A stretch of 64,000 nt of DNA, from positions 113,622-177,621 of the forward strand of contig JAQYWR010000006.1 in assembly GCA_029379225.1 (NCBI GenBank), read 5' to 3'. Every line of letters begins with the position of its first letter. The first letter of the stretch is position 1. The position numbers were made by a program, and so were the translations under genes. This DNA is from Nostoc sp. S4. GTDB lineage: Bacteria; Cyanobacteriota; Cyanobacteriia; Cyanobacteriales; Nostocaceae. The notes under the pieces are model-generated. The model saw nothing but the letters and a program-made list of their open reading frames with translations. It searched no databases and was not told where the DNA came from. This document shows, one piece after another, positions 17,648 through 28,089 of this stretch.

Positions 17648-18391
17648 TTAATTCAAAAATACTGCACCACTTCGTTCAATTCTCATGGCACTTCTACCTT
17701 GAACCGCATTGGTAGCTTCGTTAAATGTAACTTCTAGGTTTCCTGGCTCTGATGAGGCTTGGGGAGTGACTATTAATTGTCCGCCATCTTGTCGTTCAAA
17801 CGTTACCGTTATTGGTGCGCTTAGATTTTGGAGTGTGATATCGGATTTCCCGTTGAGTAATCGTGGTGCCGTATCACCAATAACTTGGTAAGTTATATTT
17901 GCCGCAGTCTGATTTACTAATTTAATATTAAGTTTACCATTTGCCAGTGCGATTGTAGCGCTGGGGGTTTGTCGTGGTTCTACTGGTAACGTAACACCTG
18001 GTTGTGCTGGCACGGAAGGTACTTGCCCCTGGACTGGAGGAATCGTGGCTGGTACGGTACCAGCTTCTGGAGACACTGGTGCTGCTTCACCGCCGACACC
18101 TAATTGTGCTTGCTGTGGTGATGGAGTCGCAGGAACGGGAAGCAGCCCTTGAGCTGCTAATCTTTGGGTTAATGCATTAGGAGGACAGCCTTGTGGAACC
18201 ACAACACGAGAGTTATGTGGTTCTTCATAAAAAATACGAGGACAAGGGTTAACCTGGCCTGTAGGTTGCTGTTGACCAGTAGATTGTTGTGCTAGCGCTT
18301 GAGGAATTACTGGTAAGCTAAGCACTAGTCCTCCACAAAGAGTACCAAATAACTCAACAGATTTCCGAAAATTATCAGACTTTTTAACCAT
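17648..18391 (-). CDS. Secreted proline-rich protein
   Basis: A 247-residue protein, family not recognised. It has a cleavable signal peptide (LFGTLCGGLVLSLPVIPQALAQ), a Gln/Pro-rich spacer with PCPRIFYEEPHNSRVVVPQGCPPN (two cysteines flanking a conserved-looking block), a long Pro/Val/Ala/Gln linker, and a C-terminal beta-rich domain (IALANGKLNIKLVNQTAANITYQVIGDTAPRLLNGKSDITLQNLSAPITVTFERQDGGQLIVTPQ). Likely periplasmic or cell-surface. Start ATG 18391, preceded by a GGAG site. Confidence 0.75.
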   Translation of the reverse strand: MVKKSDNFRKSVELFGTLCGGLVLSLPVIPQALAQQSTGQQQPTGQVNPCPRIFYEEPHNSRVVVPQGCPPNALTQRLAAQGLLPVPATPSPQQAQLGVGGEAAPVSPEAGTVPATIPPVQGQVPSVPAQPGVTLPVEPRQTPSATIALANGKLNIKLVNQTAANITYQVIGDTAPRLLNGKSDITLQNLSAPITVTFERQDGGQLIVTPQASSEPGNLEVTFNEATNAVQGRSAMRIERSGAVFLN

Positions 18392-18731
18392 TGTTAACTC
18401 CTGGAAAATTTACGTTTTCTTATTTTTTAAAATTTTCAAACATCAACATTTATGAATGAGTTCTAAATTTTGAATTACATTTTCAAATTAGCAATTTTTT
18501 TTCGAGTTTACATCTTACTGGAGACTCGAAAAGTATATATATTTAGACATAATAATTAATCCAGAAGACGGAAATTTTATATATTTAAATAAGTATATAA
18601 GTATATAGACTTTGATTATTTCGATTGTTGATATTTTGATAATAGTCAATCTGTCTTGTTTGACAATTTCCTGCTAGTAAAAAAGTTAAACATCTACATC
18701 TATCACACGAAACAATATTTGAATTGATAAT
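18392..18731. other. AT-rich intergenic region
   Basis: 340 bp, strongly AT-rich, with several TATATA stretches. Promoter for the gene at 18391 expected near its right-hand start; no repeat or RNA gene recognised. Confidence 0.4.
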
Positions 18732-20189
18732 TTAAAACTCAAGAGTTATCGGTAAAATTACGGCAAAGGTTGTGCCAACGCCTTGAGTACTTTCAACTTG
18801 AATATAACCTTGGTGATATTCGACAATAGCAGCAGCGATCGCTAATCCCAATCCCGAACCAGTAACGCTGGCTTTGGCTGTATTCCCAGTCTGATGAGTA
18901 CGTGCCGGGTCTACCCGGTAAAAACGGTCAAATAAGTGCGGTAGTGCCTCTGCTGGAATTCCAACTCCAGTATCACTGACTTTAACTTGCAACTGGGCAC
19001 TAGTGTAACGTCGTCCAGAAACACGATTCATTCCTTCTATCCGCGCCAATTCTACTTTCACTCGTCCACCTGCTGGTGTGTAATGCAAGGCATTTGCAAT
19101 CAAATTTGTGAATAATCGCACCAGTTGATCCCAATTGCCCAGAAGTGTAAACCAATTTTCTAGTAATTTGGGACTGGTTTCCGAAGCAGGAGGATCGATT
19201 AAGTCTAAAGTCAAGGCAATTTGTTTCTCAGGAACTAACAATTGTTGTTCTTCAACCACTTCCATCAGCAAGGCGTCTAAGGGACAAAGTGCAAAGGTAT
19301 CTTTGCTGATACCACTATCCTGCCTTGCAAGGAAGAGTAAATCATTAACTAACTTACCTAAACGCTGTGTTAATCGTTCTACTATTTTTAACTGTTGGCG
19401 ATATTGTACAGAAGTAGTAGTTTCTGCCTCTGCTAACTCCAAGTCAGCAAGCGCGACTTGCACATTGGTTTGAATCAAAGTAATAGGACTTCTCAATTCA
19501 TGAGAAGCATCGGCAGTAAATTGTTTCAGGCGTTGGTAGGACTCGCCTACTGGTTCCATAGCTTTACCCGAAAGAAACCAGCCACTTGCTGCAACAGAAA
19601 CCAGCATTAACCCAATACCTAGCGCCAAATCAAAAATTAATTGGCGACTGGGTTTTGCAACTTCAAACCAAGGATGGCTAACACGCAGATATCCTAATAC
19701 CTGGCGTCCCACTTCCACCCGTTGTGTAACTTGTCGCAATAAAAGTGGCGAGTGGGGAATGGTGAATTTATCATCTCGGTCTTTTTTTGCTTTGACTACA
19801 CGGACGGTTTCACCGGTGCGGTTGGCATAAATGGGAATATTTAGGGGTTCAGATAGCGTTGACCAAATTAATTCACCAGTGGGACTAAACCATTCTAGGT
19901 CGATGTGGTCATCTTCTGTGCTGTCGGCATTGTCTGGAAAACTCGCCTCTACATTAATGCGAAATTTATCAGCATCGGAATTGACTGGCTCAATTATGAG
20001 TCTAGACGCACAGGGGCTTGTTGTTAAACATCGCTCTACTACTTCCACTACATGATTAAGAGTATCGTCAATCCGCTCAATCAGTGTACTGCGGACGTAT
20101 AAATAAACGCCACTAGCAAACAGTAGTAGTAATACGGCAGTCACAGCGGTGTACCAAATTGCCAGACGGCGGCGAGTAGCCTGAAACAT
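18732..20189 (-). CDS. Membrane sensor histidine kinase
   Basis: A 485-residue two-component sensor. TM1 is AVTAVLLLLFASGVYLYV (about residues 15-32), a periplasmic sensor region of about 150 residues follows, and TM2 is LALGIGLMLVSVAASGWFL (about 185-205). The HisKA box FTADASHELRSPITLIQTN carries the phospho-acceptor His, and the ATPase domain shows NLIANALHYTPAGG (N box), VSDTGVGIPAEALPHLFDRFYRVD (G1/F) and GSGLGLAIAAAIVEYHQG (G2). The architecture resembles RppB/NrsS-type cyanobacterial kinases, but no response regulator gene is adjacent, so it is an orphan here. Confidence 0.93.
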   Translation of the reverse strand: MFQATRRRLAIWYTAVTAVLLLLFASGVYLYVRSTLIERIDDTLNHVVEVVERCLTTSPCASRLIIEPVNSDADKFRINVEASFPDNADSTEDDHIDLEWFSPTGELIWSTLSEPLNIPIYANRTGETVRVVKAKKDRDDKFTIPHSPLLLRQVTQRVEVGRQVLGYLRVSHPWFEVAKPSRQLIFDLALGIGLMLVSVAASGWFLSGKAMEPVGESYQRLKQFTADASHELRSPITLIQTNVQVALADLELAEAETTTSVQYRQQLKIVERLTQRLGKLVNDLLFLARQDSGISKDTFALCPLDALLMEVVEEQQLLVPEKQIALTLDLIDPPASETSPKLLENWFTLLGNWDQLVRLFTNLIANALHYTPAGGRVKVELARIEGMNRVSGRRYTSAQLQVKVSDTGVGIPAEALPHLFDRFYRVDPARTHQTGNTAKASVTGSGLGLAIAAAIVEYHQGYIQVESTQGVGTTFAVILPITLEF

Positions 20190-20523
20190 ATTTTTTACTC
20201 AATTTTTTTTACTAAATATTTTCAGATTACGTATTTATACGGCTGAATAATAGCTCAATTTTGTACTTTTGGTGATTTTGCTGAGGTTGAATTTTTGCTC
20301 AAGAATTACACTCTTGTTGCAGTAAATCTGCTTAATCCTATTTTATTCTTTACAGCCTAGATAAAAAATTGATTTTCTTTGACTATTTAGAGCGAGATTT
20401 ACTGAAACTACTGTTAAAAGCATCCATATAAACCAATAAAAAATCTAATTTTTAAATTTTAAAAAGGATTAACTTCAAACATTAGCCCAATTCCAATAAC
20501 TTGAATTTACCACACTTTTTATT
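20190..20523. other. AT-rich intergenic region between divergent genes
   Basis: About 330 bp between the histidine kinase start and the GTG of the outer-membrane protein gene. It must contain both promoters; no clear repeat or operator was seen. Confidence 0.4.
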
Positions 20524-23436
20524 GTGAAAATCTTGAAAGTTTCTATTTCAATTCAAATAACTATCGATATCTCCCTACTGAGATTCAGAGAAAAGGTAAA
20601 AATTATTGGATTGTGTTTGTTATTTTTCATCATTTTAGGCAAAACTTTATTCAAAGAAACATGTGCATTTGCCCTAGAGCTAACTAGTCAAAATAACGTT
20701 AATTTAATTATTACTAATCATGACGAAAAAATAGACAAATCTCAAAGCCAACCACTGTTAATACACACTTTAAAAAATGCTAAAACTAACTTACAAAAAC
20801 CAAAGCAATTACGCCAATTCACTATAGCTGACGTTATCCCAATTGAAGAATATAAAGTACAACCTCCCAAGCCAGACGAGCAAGACCAACAAGAACCTAA
20901 ACTAAATAGAACTCAACAATATACGCCAACACAACAAATACTTATAGAAAAACTACGTCGAACGAAAAAGCAACAACAAACAAAACAAAAAGAAATAATT
21001 CTTGATGCTCTAACATTTAGTGCCAATAAATATCCTTGGATTGTTAACCCTACAGATAATCTTACTTTTCAAACTCAATTATTTAAACCAAATCATGAAG
21101 AAAATTATGTTGATACAGATATCAGGGTAAGATTTTCTGACGACAATCAGATTATTAATAAATTTACTTATGCAAAATTTCCAAAACATGACCAGTTTTA
21201 CTGGGTTCTCGATAACAATAGGGTAGTAGTTGAAACCAAAGGCTCTCAAGTAGGTATCCTTTCTCAAGGAAGAGAAACTAATACTTATATTACCCAAAAT
21301 GTTACCTCACAGCAAGCATTTTGGGGATTGCAATCTCTATTTGCCATACCTACAGATTTTCAGAATTTAGATGGAGAAGTTGCTACCAATAATTTTTCTA
21401 TAACCACAATAGCAGGACAATTAATAAATCCAGAAGGTATTCCTGCTGGCAGAGTTATTATTAATAGTGGCGTTGACGTAAACAACCCTAATGTCACAAT
21501 TCTCAAAAATCCTATACCAAAAATTGGTAGTGGCTCAACTTTGAGTGTTGATGGTGGACAAGCTTTATTTCAAGCTTTAGATGCTACCAATGCTCCTAAG
21601 ATTCTGCAAGGCTTTCCCACAACAAATCTGCAACCTTTGCTAGATGATGGAAACGTCAGACTCCAAGTAGGCGAAATCATCCCAAAAAATGCCCTTGAAG
21701 CTGCTGGAATCTTTTGGGGAGATATATTAACCGGAAAAGGTTTTGGTTTTACTGCTCCTGTCTCTTCCTTTCCAGGTATTAAGGTTGCTCAACTTGGAAA
21801 ATTTGATAACTTTGATTTATTAAATGTAGCAGTCAATCCTTTCCTTTCTCAACCTGAGAAAGACTTTCATTATCTTAACTCTTTACAGTGGCTATCTTTA
21901 GGAAGAAGAGAACCTGAGTTTGAAACACTATCTCAAACTCAAGACAATTCATATTGGCACAGAATTTATGTTAGTCGTCCTCATAATCGCAGCTTAATTC
22001 AATATGACCCAGTAAATGTTAAAGCTACTTTCTCTAACATTTTTTCTGCTCCAGGAATATCTCTAACAGCTAAATTTAGTGATTTTAGTATTAATTCTAT
22101 TCAATCACTGAATTCTACATTAGGTTTGCTGTTGGGTGAAGTTTTTGAAGCTATTAAAATTGATAATATTCAACAAGGTTTACAAGAAGCCAGAGAAAAA
22201 TTTAAGAAAGGAGAAGGTTTTACTCCTTTAAATACACCTGCAACAGCCGAGCAAAGAAGACAAATTAATAACAGACTGAATCGTACTTTAGCTTATGCTA
22301 ACGCAGGCAGTGGACTAGAGCAAGTATCTGGAACTTATACACTTCCGAGTAAAATTACTCCTAACAAGTCGAGTATCTTACAAGTAAGAACCGGAAACCA
22401 TAAACGAGCAGTTCAATTTCTAGAAAGAAATATTTCTATCTTAGATGAAGGTGATACATTTTTTTCTGATCTCAGACTTTCTAATGAAAAGTTTGGCCCT
22501 CTGACTTTTATCGGTATCCCAATTCCTTTAAAAGATACTTCTATCGATCCGATTAACGAATCTTCTGCTGTACAAGTAATTTTGACAAACTCCCAAGGGC
22601 AACAATTTGTACAGCAATTTAGTTCAGCCGATAATACGATAGTACCGCTTCAAGTCCGGTCATCTGATTTAGCGTTCGATTATATGGAACTCACTAGAGT
22701 TGATAAAATTGGTATTAATTTTAATAACTTTAACGGTTATCTCTCTTTACCAACAATCGAATTACTAGCAGCAGGTTCTTCTGGAAATTTTAACTATAGT
22801 GCCAATTTTGGAACCTGGTTTAATATAGATGCTAACTCGGCACCAGGTGTTTCCAATAATAATTTAGGAATAGAAGAACCAAGCATAGGTATTTATACTG
22901 ATATATTTCTCAATTATATTAAAACTGATGTACGTTTAAATTCAAATAAAAAACCTGTAGCTATTAATACTCACTTACCTTACTTGAGAATCGACTGGAA
23001 TAGTGCATCTAATAAAAATAATCCTTTTTCTACCTTCTTAAGTTATTTCTTTCAGCATCAAGAAAGAAACTTTGGTTTTTCGTTAGCTCCTGGCATCGCT
23101 TATATTGAAGATAATAGTAATGGTGAATTCTTAGGTCTTTTTAATGGAGAATTTGGTACTAGCCAAGGTTTAAATTTTAAAACAAGCCTAGAAATTGGGA
23201 AAGAATTATTCTTTGAGTTTCAAGGATTGCGAAGAATTAGTAGAAGAATTTCTCTTGGTGCTTATTTAAGAAATTATAGTGTTAATAATATTGGTTTAGA
23301 TAATCGAGTTTCTGGCTTCAATTATGGACTAATTTTCAGGCATACCTTCCCTGATAATGGTGTGTTTATAGAAAGTCAAATTGGTACAGGTGAAAATGGG
23401 TTTGACCTGAAGTTTCAAGGTGGTTATCGATTTTAA
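20524..23436 (+). CDS. Predicted outer-membrane beta-barrel protein, 970 aa
   Basis: Family not recognised. GTG start; a hydrophobic signal-like segment (VKIIGLCLLFFIILGKTLF) precedes a Gln/Lys-rich linker (about residues 90-155). The body is beta-strand-rich with many Asn, Phe and alternating polar/hydrophobic residues, and the last strand ends FDLKFQGGYRF with a terminal Phe, the hallmark of outer-membrane barrels recognised by BamA. The C-terminal third (SFFQHQERNFGFSLAPGIAY and following) reads as barrel strands. Codon usage is AT-rich relative to housekeeping neighbours. Two small secreted paralogues lie convergently downstream. Confidence 0.7.
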   Translation: MKILKVSISIQITIDISLLRFREKVKIIGLCLLFFIILGKTLFKETCAFALELTSQNNVNLIITNHDEKIDKSQSQPLLIHTLKNAKTNLQKPKQLRQFTIADVIPIEEYKVQPPKPDEQDQQEPKLNRTQQYTPTQQILIEKLRRTKKQQQTKQKEIILDALTFSANKYPWIVNPTDNLTFQTQLFKPNHEENYVDTDIRVRFSDDNQIINKFTYAKFPKHDQFYWVLDNNRVVVETKGSQVGILSQGRETNTYITQNVTSQQAFWGLQSLFAIPTDFQNLDGEVATNNFSITTIAGQLINPEGIPAGRVIINSGVDVNNPNVTILKNPIPKIGSGSTLSVDGGQALFQALDATNAPKILQGFPTTNLQPLLDDGNVRLQVGEIIPKNALEAAGIFWGDILTGKGFGFTAPVSSFPGIKVAQLGKFDNFDLLNVAVNPFLSQPEKDFHYLNSLQWLSLGRREPEFETLSQTQDNSYWHRIYVSRPHNRSLIQYDPVNVKATFSNIFSAPGISLTAKFSDFSINSIQSLNSTLGLLLGEVFEAIKIDNIQQGLQEAREKFKKGEGFTPLNTPATAEQRRQINNRLNRTLAYANAGSGLEQVSGTYTLPSKITPNKSSILQVRTGNHKRAVQFLERNISILDEGDTFFSDLRLSNEKFGPLTFIGIPIPLKDTSIDPINESSAVQVILTNSQGQQFVQQFSSADNTIVPLQVRSSDLAFDYMELTRVDKIGINFNNFNGYLSLPTIELLAAGSSGNFNYSANFGTWFNIDANSAPGVSNNNLGIEEPSIGIYTDIFLNYIKTDVRLNSNKKPVAINTHLPYLRIDWNSASNKNNPFSTFLSYFFQHQERNFGFSLAPGIAYIEDNSNGEFLGLFNGEFGTSQGLNFKTSLEIGKELFFEFQGLRRISRRISLGAYLRNYSVNNIGLDNRVSGFNYGLIFRHTFPDNGVFIESQIGTGENGFDLKFQGGYRF

Positions 23437-23479
23437 TAGTATTGTGCAAGATATCCTTAAAGATAGTACCAAAATTAGT

Positions 23480-23507
23480 GGTGCGTTGCGCTACGCTATA
23501 ACGCACC
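23480..23507. terminator. GGTGCGTT/AACGCACC hairpin
   Basis: Eight-base inverted repeat with a 12-base spacer (GCGCTACGCTAT) between the convergent genes ending at 23436 and 23541. Belongs to the recurrent GGTGCGTT intergenic repeat of this genome and may terminate both transcripts. Confidence 0.6.
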
Positions 23508-23540
23508 CGAAAAAGTTAATATTTACTTTATAAATGGTCT

Positions 23541-23969
23541 TTAATCTAAAGCACCTAAGCCATTATTACCAGCACCCGCTCGAATTATAGTTGTCACATT
23601 TTCAACCGAAGTACTATCATTTAATAAATTTGCTGTTGTATTAATAAATGAATTTGGCGTAGAAAATGTAGTAGTTTTAACTATTTCTGGGGTTATAGTT
23701 AAACTAGTAATAGTTTCTTCATTTGTACCTGCTATACCTCCATAGGTAGGTGTAATTTGTAAACCTCCATCAAAATAAGACCCAGAAGGTAAAATTACTT
23801 GACCACTCACACTCAGAAAAGTACCAGAAGGTCTAATTAGACTAACAGCACCAACAGCAGTAGCTTGTTGTGCATTTACTGGCATTGCTAAATTTCCGAC
23901 ACTGATTAAACCCAACAAGCAAATACTTGGCTGAAGAATTATAGATAATTTATTAGATAAGCTATTCAT
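23541..23969 (-). CDS. Small secreted protein, paralogue A
   Basis: A 142-residue protein with a signal peptide (ILQPSICLLGLISVGNLAMPVNA, cleavage before QQATAVGAV). The mature part reads AVSLIRPSGTFLSVSGQVILPSGSYF, LQITPTYGGIAGTNEETITSLTITP, and ends TTIIRAGAGNNGLGALD. It is clearly homologous to the next minus-strand gene along its whole length, including the C-terminal IRAGAG-NGLG motif. Function unknown; no membrane anchor, cysteine or enzyme motif is visible. Confidence 0.8.
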   Translation of the reverse strand: MNSLSNKLSIILQPSICLLGLISVGNLAMPVNAQQATAVGAVSLIRPSGTFLSVSGQVILPSGSYFDGGLQITPTYGGIAGTNEETITSLTITPEIVKTTTFSTPNSFINTTANLLNDSTSVENVTTIIRAGAGNNGLGALD

Positions 23970-24533
23970 AATTTATAAAACTCCTAAGATTTCTACCATA
24001 GCTTGTTCCTAAATGTTGCCTTGGAAATGCAATCTTTAACTCAACCAGCAAAAATCAAGATGGAACTTTTCTTTATCTTTCTTTTATTGCTTTTTGCAGA
24101 TAAAAATATACAACCCTTGATATGAGAGTTTTGTTAATAATGGACATTTTTAGCGCGCGTATTATTACACAAGCGTTCTATTCATTATTCAATAAGAGTT
24201 TTAAGCCTTATAAAGCTATGTAAAGACATGATTCCAGATTGCTATAGCAAATCACCAATGCTTTCATTCCATTTCTTGGTATGTTGAATAAAAATTTAAT
24301 CTTTGTATCAGAGTATGCAAAACAAAGTAGAGGTACACAGTTGTGCTACCCTACGAAACACTTATACAACAAGATTCCCGACTTCTTATAGGAAGTCGGG
24401 AATCTCAGCCACAAAATAAATATAGGGAATAGACATAGCATTGCTATTTGTCTTCCCTATCATCTATAGATTTATTCAACTGTTATCTTAGTTGCTAAAA
24501 ATTCAGTAAGTACTTACGAGGCAAAAATTCAAT
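23970..24533. other. Spacer between the paralogues with two hairpins
   Basis: No gene seen. A perfect 14-bp stem AGATTCCCGACTTC with a six-base loop lies at 24372-24405, a sequence type seen widely as an intergenic repeat in Nostoc-like genomes. An imperfect hairpin with ends ATAGGGAA / TTCCCTAT lies at 24422-24462 and could terminate the gene ending at 24534. Confidence 0.6.
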
Positions 24534-24959
24534 CTATTCTAAACCGCCTAAACCATTAGCACCAGCACCAGCGCGAATGAGAGCTGCTTGCGACCCAACG
24601 TCAGTAGCAGCGGTTAAAGCATCTGCGGCTGCCTGAACGAATGGATTGCTGCTGCTGCTAGTAGAGAGTGCACTAACATCAGCTGCGCCTGGGTCTACAG
24701 TTAAATCAACTATAACTTCATCATCTGTACCTGCTGTGCCATCGTAAGTAGGTGTAACTGTTAAAGGACCGGGGAAGTAAGCATTTTGAGGTAAAGTTAA
24801 TTCACCACTAACACTGATAGAAGCACCTGAAGCTCTAACAAGAGTTACAGCACCACGAGCTGAGGCTTGACCTGCACTTGCTGGCGCAGCCAGGATATTA
24901 CCAACACTAACCAAACCTAATACAAAAATGCTTCCTTTGAGAATTGCAGAGATTTTCAT
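24534..24959 (-). CDS. Small secreted protein, paralogue B
   Basis: A 141-residue paralogue of the gene at 23541. ATG 24959 (MKISAILKGSIFVLGL) is the start because AAGGAG stands ten bases upstream; a TTG three codons earlier is less likely. Signal peptide followed by ASARGAVTLVRASGASISVSGELTLPQNAYF, LTVTPTYDGTAGTDDEVIVDLTVDP and the same C-terminal ALIRAGAGANGLGGLE. The two copies align end to end and suggest tandem duplication next to the predicted outer-membrane protein gene. Confidence 0.8.
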   Translation of the reverse strand: MKISAILKGSIFVLGLVSVGNILAAPASAGQASARGAVTLVRASGASISVSGELTLPQNAYFPGPLTVTPTYDGTAGTDDEVIVDLTVDPGAADVSALSTSSSSNPFVQAAADALTAATDVGSQAALIRAGAGANGLGGLE

Positions 24960-25717
24960 GATTAACAAACTCCTTGTGTTGTTTATCTTTGCGTTATCAA
25001 TATAACCATTACTTGTGAAAAATATTTCAGTAATGACACTGAAATATCTAAAAATATTAGAGGTTATAAATTAAAAAACAAATAAATAAAATTGTTAGTG
25101 TGGATGCGAATTTTGGTGTTAAAATCTCCATTTAACAAGGAATAGAGCAAAGCTTTTGCTTCCTTGTTCTATGTATAATGGTTGTTGTAATGCTGACAAA
25201 AATTGGTATTTGGTCAAACTAAATATCTAAAAAGTGAAAGTAAGGCTTTAGACCTCTTCTATCCCAAAATTCTCTGGAAACTGCGCTTCATAATTATTCA
25301 AAAATTTTCAGAATTACCCATGCCATATCTTTGCTAAATCTGGAGTGCATTTTTATGGATAATATGCTTTAAGTAATGATTTGGATGCCCAAACTTAAAG
25401 GCTTTCAAAAATAAATTATCTGATTAAGGCTATGAGCGTAACGTACTGCTTAATAGATACAAGGTGCGTTATACTGTCACCTTAACGCCCCTTATGATGA
25501 TTGGCTGAATATTTTTCAATTAGAAATCCTTCTTAGAAGTTCTGATGTAGATAGAATACTGTGTGCCCTGAGGACATTAGATTTGACATCATCGAAGTCT
25601 ATTAAAAAACGCAGTTATGACTAACTGTTGCCTCGGCGTTACGCTCAAACACCATTTAACTTACTATGTTTATTGTCCCCCAGTTAAATGGCTACATCTG
25701 CCTGCCGTTAGGTCATT
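24960..25717. other. Intergenic region upstream of ppk
   Basis: About 760 bp without a convincing gene. It contains a hairpin AACAAGG...GCAAA/TTTGC...CCTTGTT near 25134-25168 and a GGTGCGTTATACTGTCACC-type repeat near 25460. The promoters of ppk and of the divergent secreted protein gene must lie here. Confidence 0.45.
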
Positions 25718-27898
25718 ATGCCAAAATCTAAAAAAAGTACTACTCCAATCAATCTTAGCGATCCACAATATTATCTTAACCGAGAGTTAAGCTGGTTAGA
25801 ATTTAATGGCAGGGTTTTGCATGAAGCCTGTGACGATCGCACTCCACTTCTGGAACGTCTGAAGTTTTTGGGAATTTTCAGTTCTAATTTGGATGAGTTT
25901 TTCATGGTGCGGGTTGCTGGTTTAATGCAACAAGTAGAGGCCAAGGTCAGCGTGTTAAGTCCGGACGGTCGCACACCACAGCAACAACTAGACGATATCC
26001 GGTCTACGCTGATTCCCCAAGTGAAGAAACAGCATCAACATTTTGAACAAGTACTTCGCCCTCTATTAGCAAATCATGGGATTCATATCGTAAATTATAT
26101 AGATTTAAATCAGACACAACGGAATCATCTCAACAGCTATTTTGAAGAACAAGTTTTTCCAGTTTTAACTCCCTTGGCTGTTGACCCCAGTCATCCTTTT
26201 CCATTTATTTCTAATCTCAGTTTGAATCTGGCAGTTGTGGTCAAAAACCCAGACACCGAAGAAGAATTCTTTGCTAGAGTTAAAGTCCCTAACGTTCTGC
26301 CGCGATTTTTACCATTACCGCCTGAGTTGGCAACTCAAGATCGGGAAAAACCGACTCACTGGGTTGGGATACCTTTAGAACAAGCGATCGCCCATAACTT
26401 AGAATCCCTATTTCCAGGGATGAATATTCAAGAATATCATCCGTTCCGCATTACCCGTGACGCTGATTTAGTCTTAGAAGAAGATGAAGCAGATGATTTA
26501 TTATTAGCGATCGAACAAGAACTGCGAAAACGGCGTTTAGGTGGAAGTCCAGTGCGGCTAGAAATTCAATCCCAAACACCTGAACCAGTGCGATCGCGAT
26601 TATTGCATGATTTAGAATTAGCAGACAGTGATGTTTACGAAGTAGATGGTCTTTTGGGATTGCGGGATTTGATGTCTTTCATGTCCTTGCCACTACCAGA
26701 ACTTAAAGATCCACCACGTCAATCTGTTGTACCATCGCGCCTGCAACGTCTCAGAGAACCCAATCTAAACCCAAATGCAGTAGAAACGGATGAAGGAAAA
26801 GACTTTTTTTCGATAATTCGAGAAAAAGATTTGTTAGTACACCATCCTTATCAATCTTTTTCGGGTTCTGTGGTGCGCTTTATTACTTATGCTGCCTACG
26901 ACCCGAATGTGTTAGCGATCAAGATGACTCTCTACCGGACTTCTGGCGACTCACCCATCGTTAACGCTTTAATCGCCGCTGCTGAAAATGGCAAGCAGGT
27001 ATCTGTGCTGGTGGAATTAAAGGCGCGGTTTGATGAAGAGAATAATATTTATTGGGCAAAACGACTAGAAAGAGTTGGCGTTCATGTTGTCTATGGTTTA
27101 GTGGGGCTGAAAACCCATAGTAAAACTCTGATGGTAGTCCGGCGAGAAAAAGACCGGATGCGTCGCTACGTACATATTGGCACTGGTAACTATAATCAGA
27201 AAACTGCACGGCTGTATACAGATTTGGGATTATTCAGTTGTCGTGAAGAATTGGGTGCTGACATTACAGATTTATTTAATTTCTTGACAGGCTACTCCCG
27301 GCAAAAATCTTATCGAGAGTTGCTAGTTGCACCTGTGAATATGCGCGATCGCTTTTTGGTACTCATTCGTCGCGAAATTGAAAATGTTCAAAAGGGCTTT
27401 TCTGGGCGCATTGTTGCCAAAATGAATTCTTTAGTCGATCCCGAAATTATCGCTACTTTATATGAAGCTTCCCGCGCTGGAGTGCAAATCGATTTAATTG
27501 TTAGGGGCATTTGTTGTTTGCGCCCAGGACTTAAAGACATTAGTGAAAACATTCATATCATCAGCATTGTCGGTCGCTTTTTAGAACACTCTCGGATTTA
27601 TTATTTTCATAACAATACACAGGAAGAAATATATATTGGCAGTGCTGACTGGATGCGCCGTAACTTAGATCGGCGAGTGGAAGTAATTACCCCAATTAAA
27701 GACCCAGATATTGCTAAAGATTTGCAAGAGATCTTGGGAATTATGCTCGCAGACAATCGCCAAGCTTGGGAGTTACAAGCCAATGGTACTTACATTCAAC
27801 GCCGTCCCTATGATGATTCTCCAGAAGCCAATTCACAAAAAACTCTCATCAATATGGCATTACGTTCAACTGGTGTAGCCTCAAACTTGATTGATTAA
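25718..27898 (+). CDS. ppk1: Polyphosphate kinase 1
   Basis: Reversibly transfers the terminal phosphate of ATP to polyphosphate. 726 residues, the usual length. N-terminal domain YYLNRELSWLEFNGRVLHEA, SSNLDEFFMVRVAGL and DPSHPFPFISNLSLNLAVVV; catalytic region with RFITYAAYDPNVLAIKMTLYRTSGDSPIVNAL, KARFDEENNIYWAKRLERVGVHVVYGL, the histidine motif KTHSKTLMVVR and HIGTGNYNQKTARLYTDLGL, and the second histidine motif LEHSRIYYFHNN with IYIGSADWMRRNLDRRVEV. All catalytic elements are intact. Single gene. Confidence 0.97.
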   Translation: MPKSKKSTTPINLSDPQYYLNRELSWLEFNGRVLHEACDDRTPLLERLKFLGIFSSNLDEFFMVRVAGLMQQVEAKVSVLSPDGRTPQQQLDDIRSTLIPQVKKQHQHFEQVLRPLLANHGIHIVNYIDLNQTQRNHLNSYFEEQVFPVLTPLAVDPSHPFPFISNLSLNLAVVVKNPDTEEEFFARVKVPNVLPRFLPLPPELATQDREKPTHWVGIPLEQAIAHNLESLFPGMNIQEYHPFRITRDADLVLEEDEADDLLLAIEQELRKRRLGGSPVRLEIQSQTPEPVRSRLLHDLELADSDVYEVDGLLGLRDLMSFMSLPLPELKDPPRQSVVPSRLQRLREPNLNPNAVETDEGKDFFSIIREKDLLVHHPYQSFSGSVVRFITYAAYDPNVLAIKMTLYRTSGDSPIVNALIAAAENGKQVSVLVELKARFDEENNIYWAKRLERVGVHVVYGLVGLKTHSKTLMVVRREKDRMRRYVHIGTGNYNQKTARLYTDLGLFSCREELGADITDLFNFLTGYSRQKSYRELLVAPVNMRDRFLVLIRREIENVQKGFSGRIVAKMNSLVDPEIIATLYEASRAGVQIDLIVRGICCLRPGLKDISENIHIISIVGRFLEHSRIYYFHNNTQEEIYIGSADWMRRNLDRRVEVITPIKDPDIAKDLQEILGIMLADNRQAWELQANGTYIQRRPYDDSPEANSQKTLINMALRSTGVASNLID

Positions 27899-28089
27899 AA
27901 AATAAGTTCTTATATTTTTACAACTACATCAGCTTAGGTTTTTTTTAAGAAATTTTAATTTTTTGAAAACTTATCTAAGTTATTTATCATAGGTTTATAC
28001 AAGTTATTCAACCATAGGATAGAGTAAGTGCTGGCACTTATTCCCATAGACTAGAGGGGTTATTGTAACTAATTTTGTCTTTACCTCCA

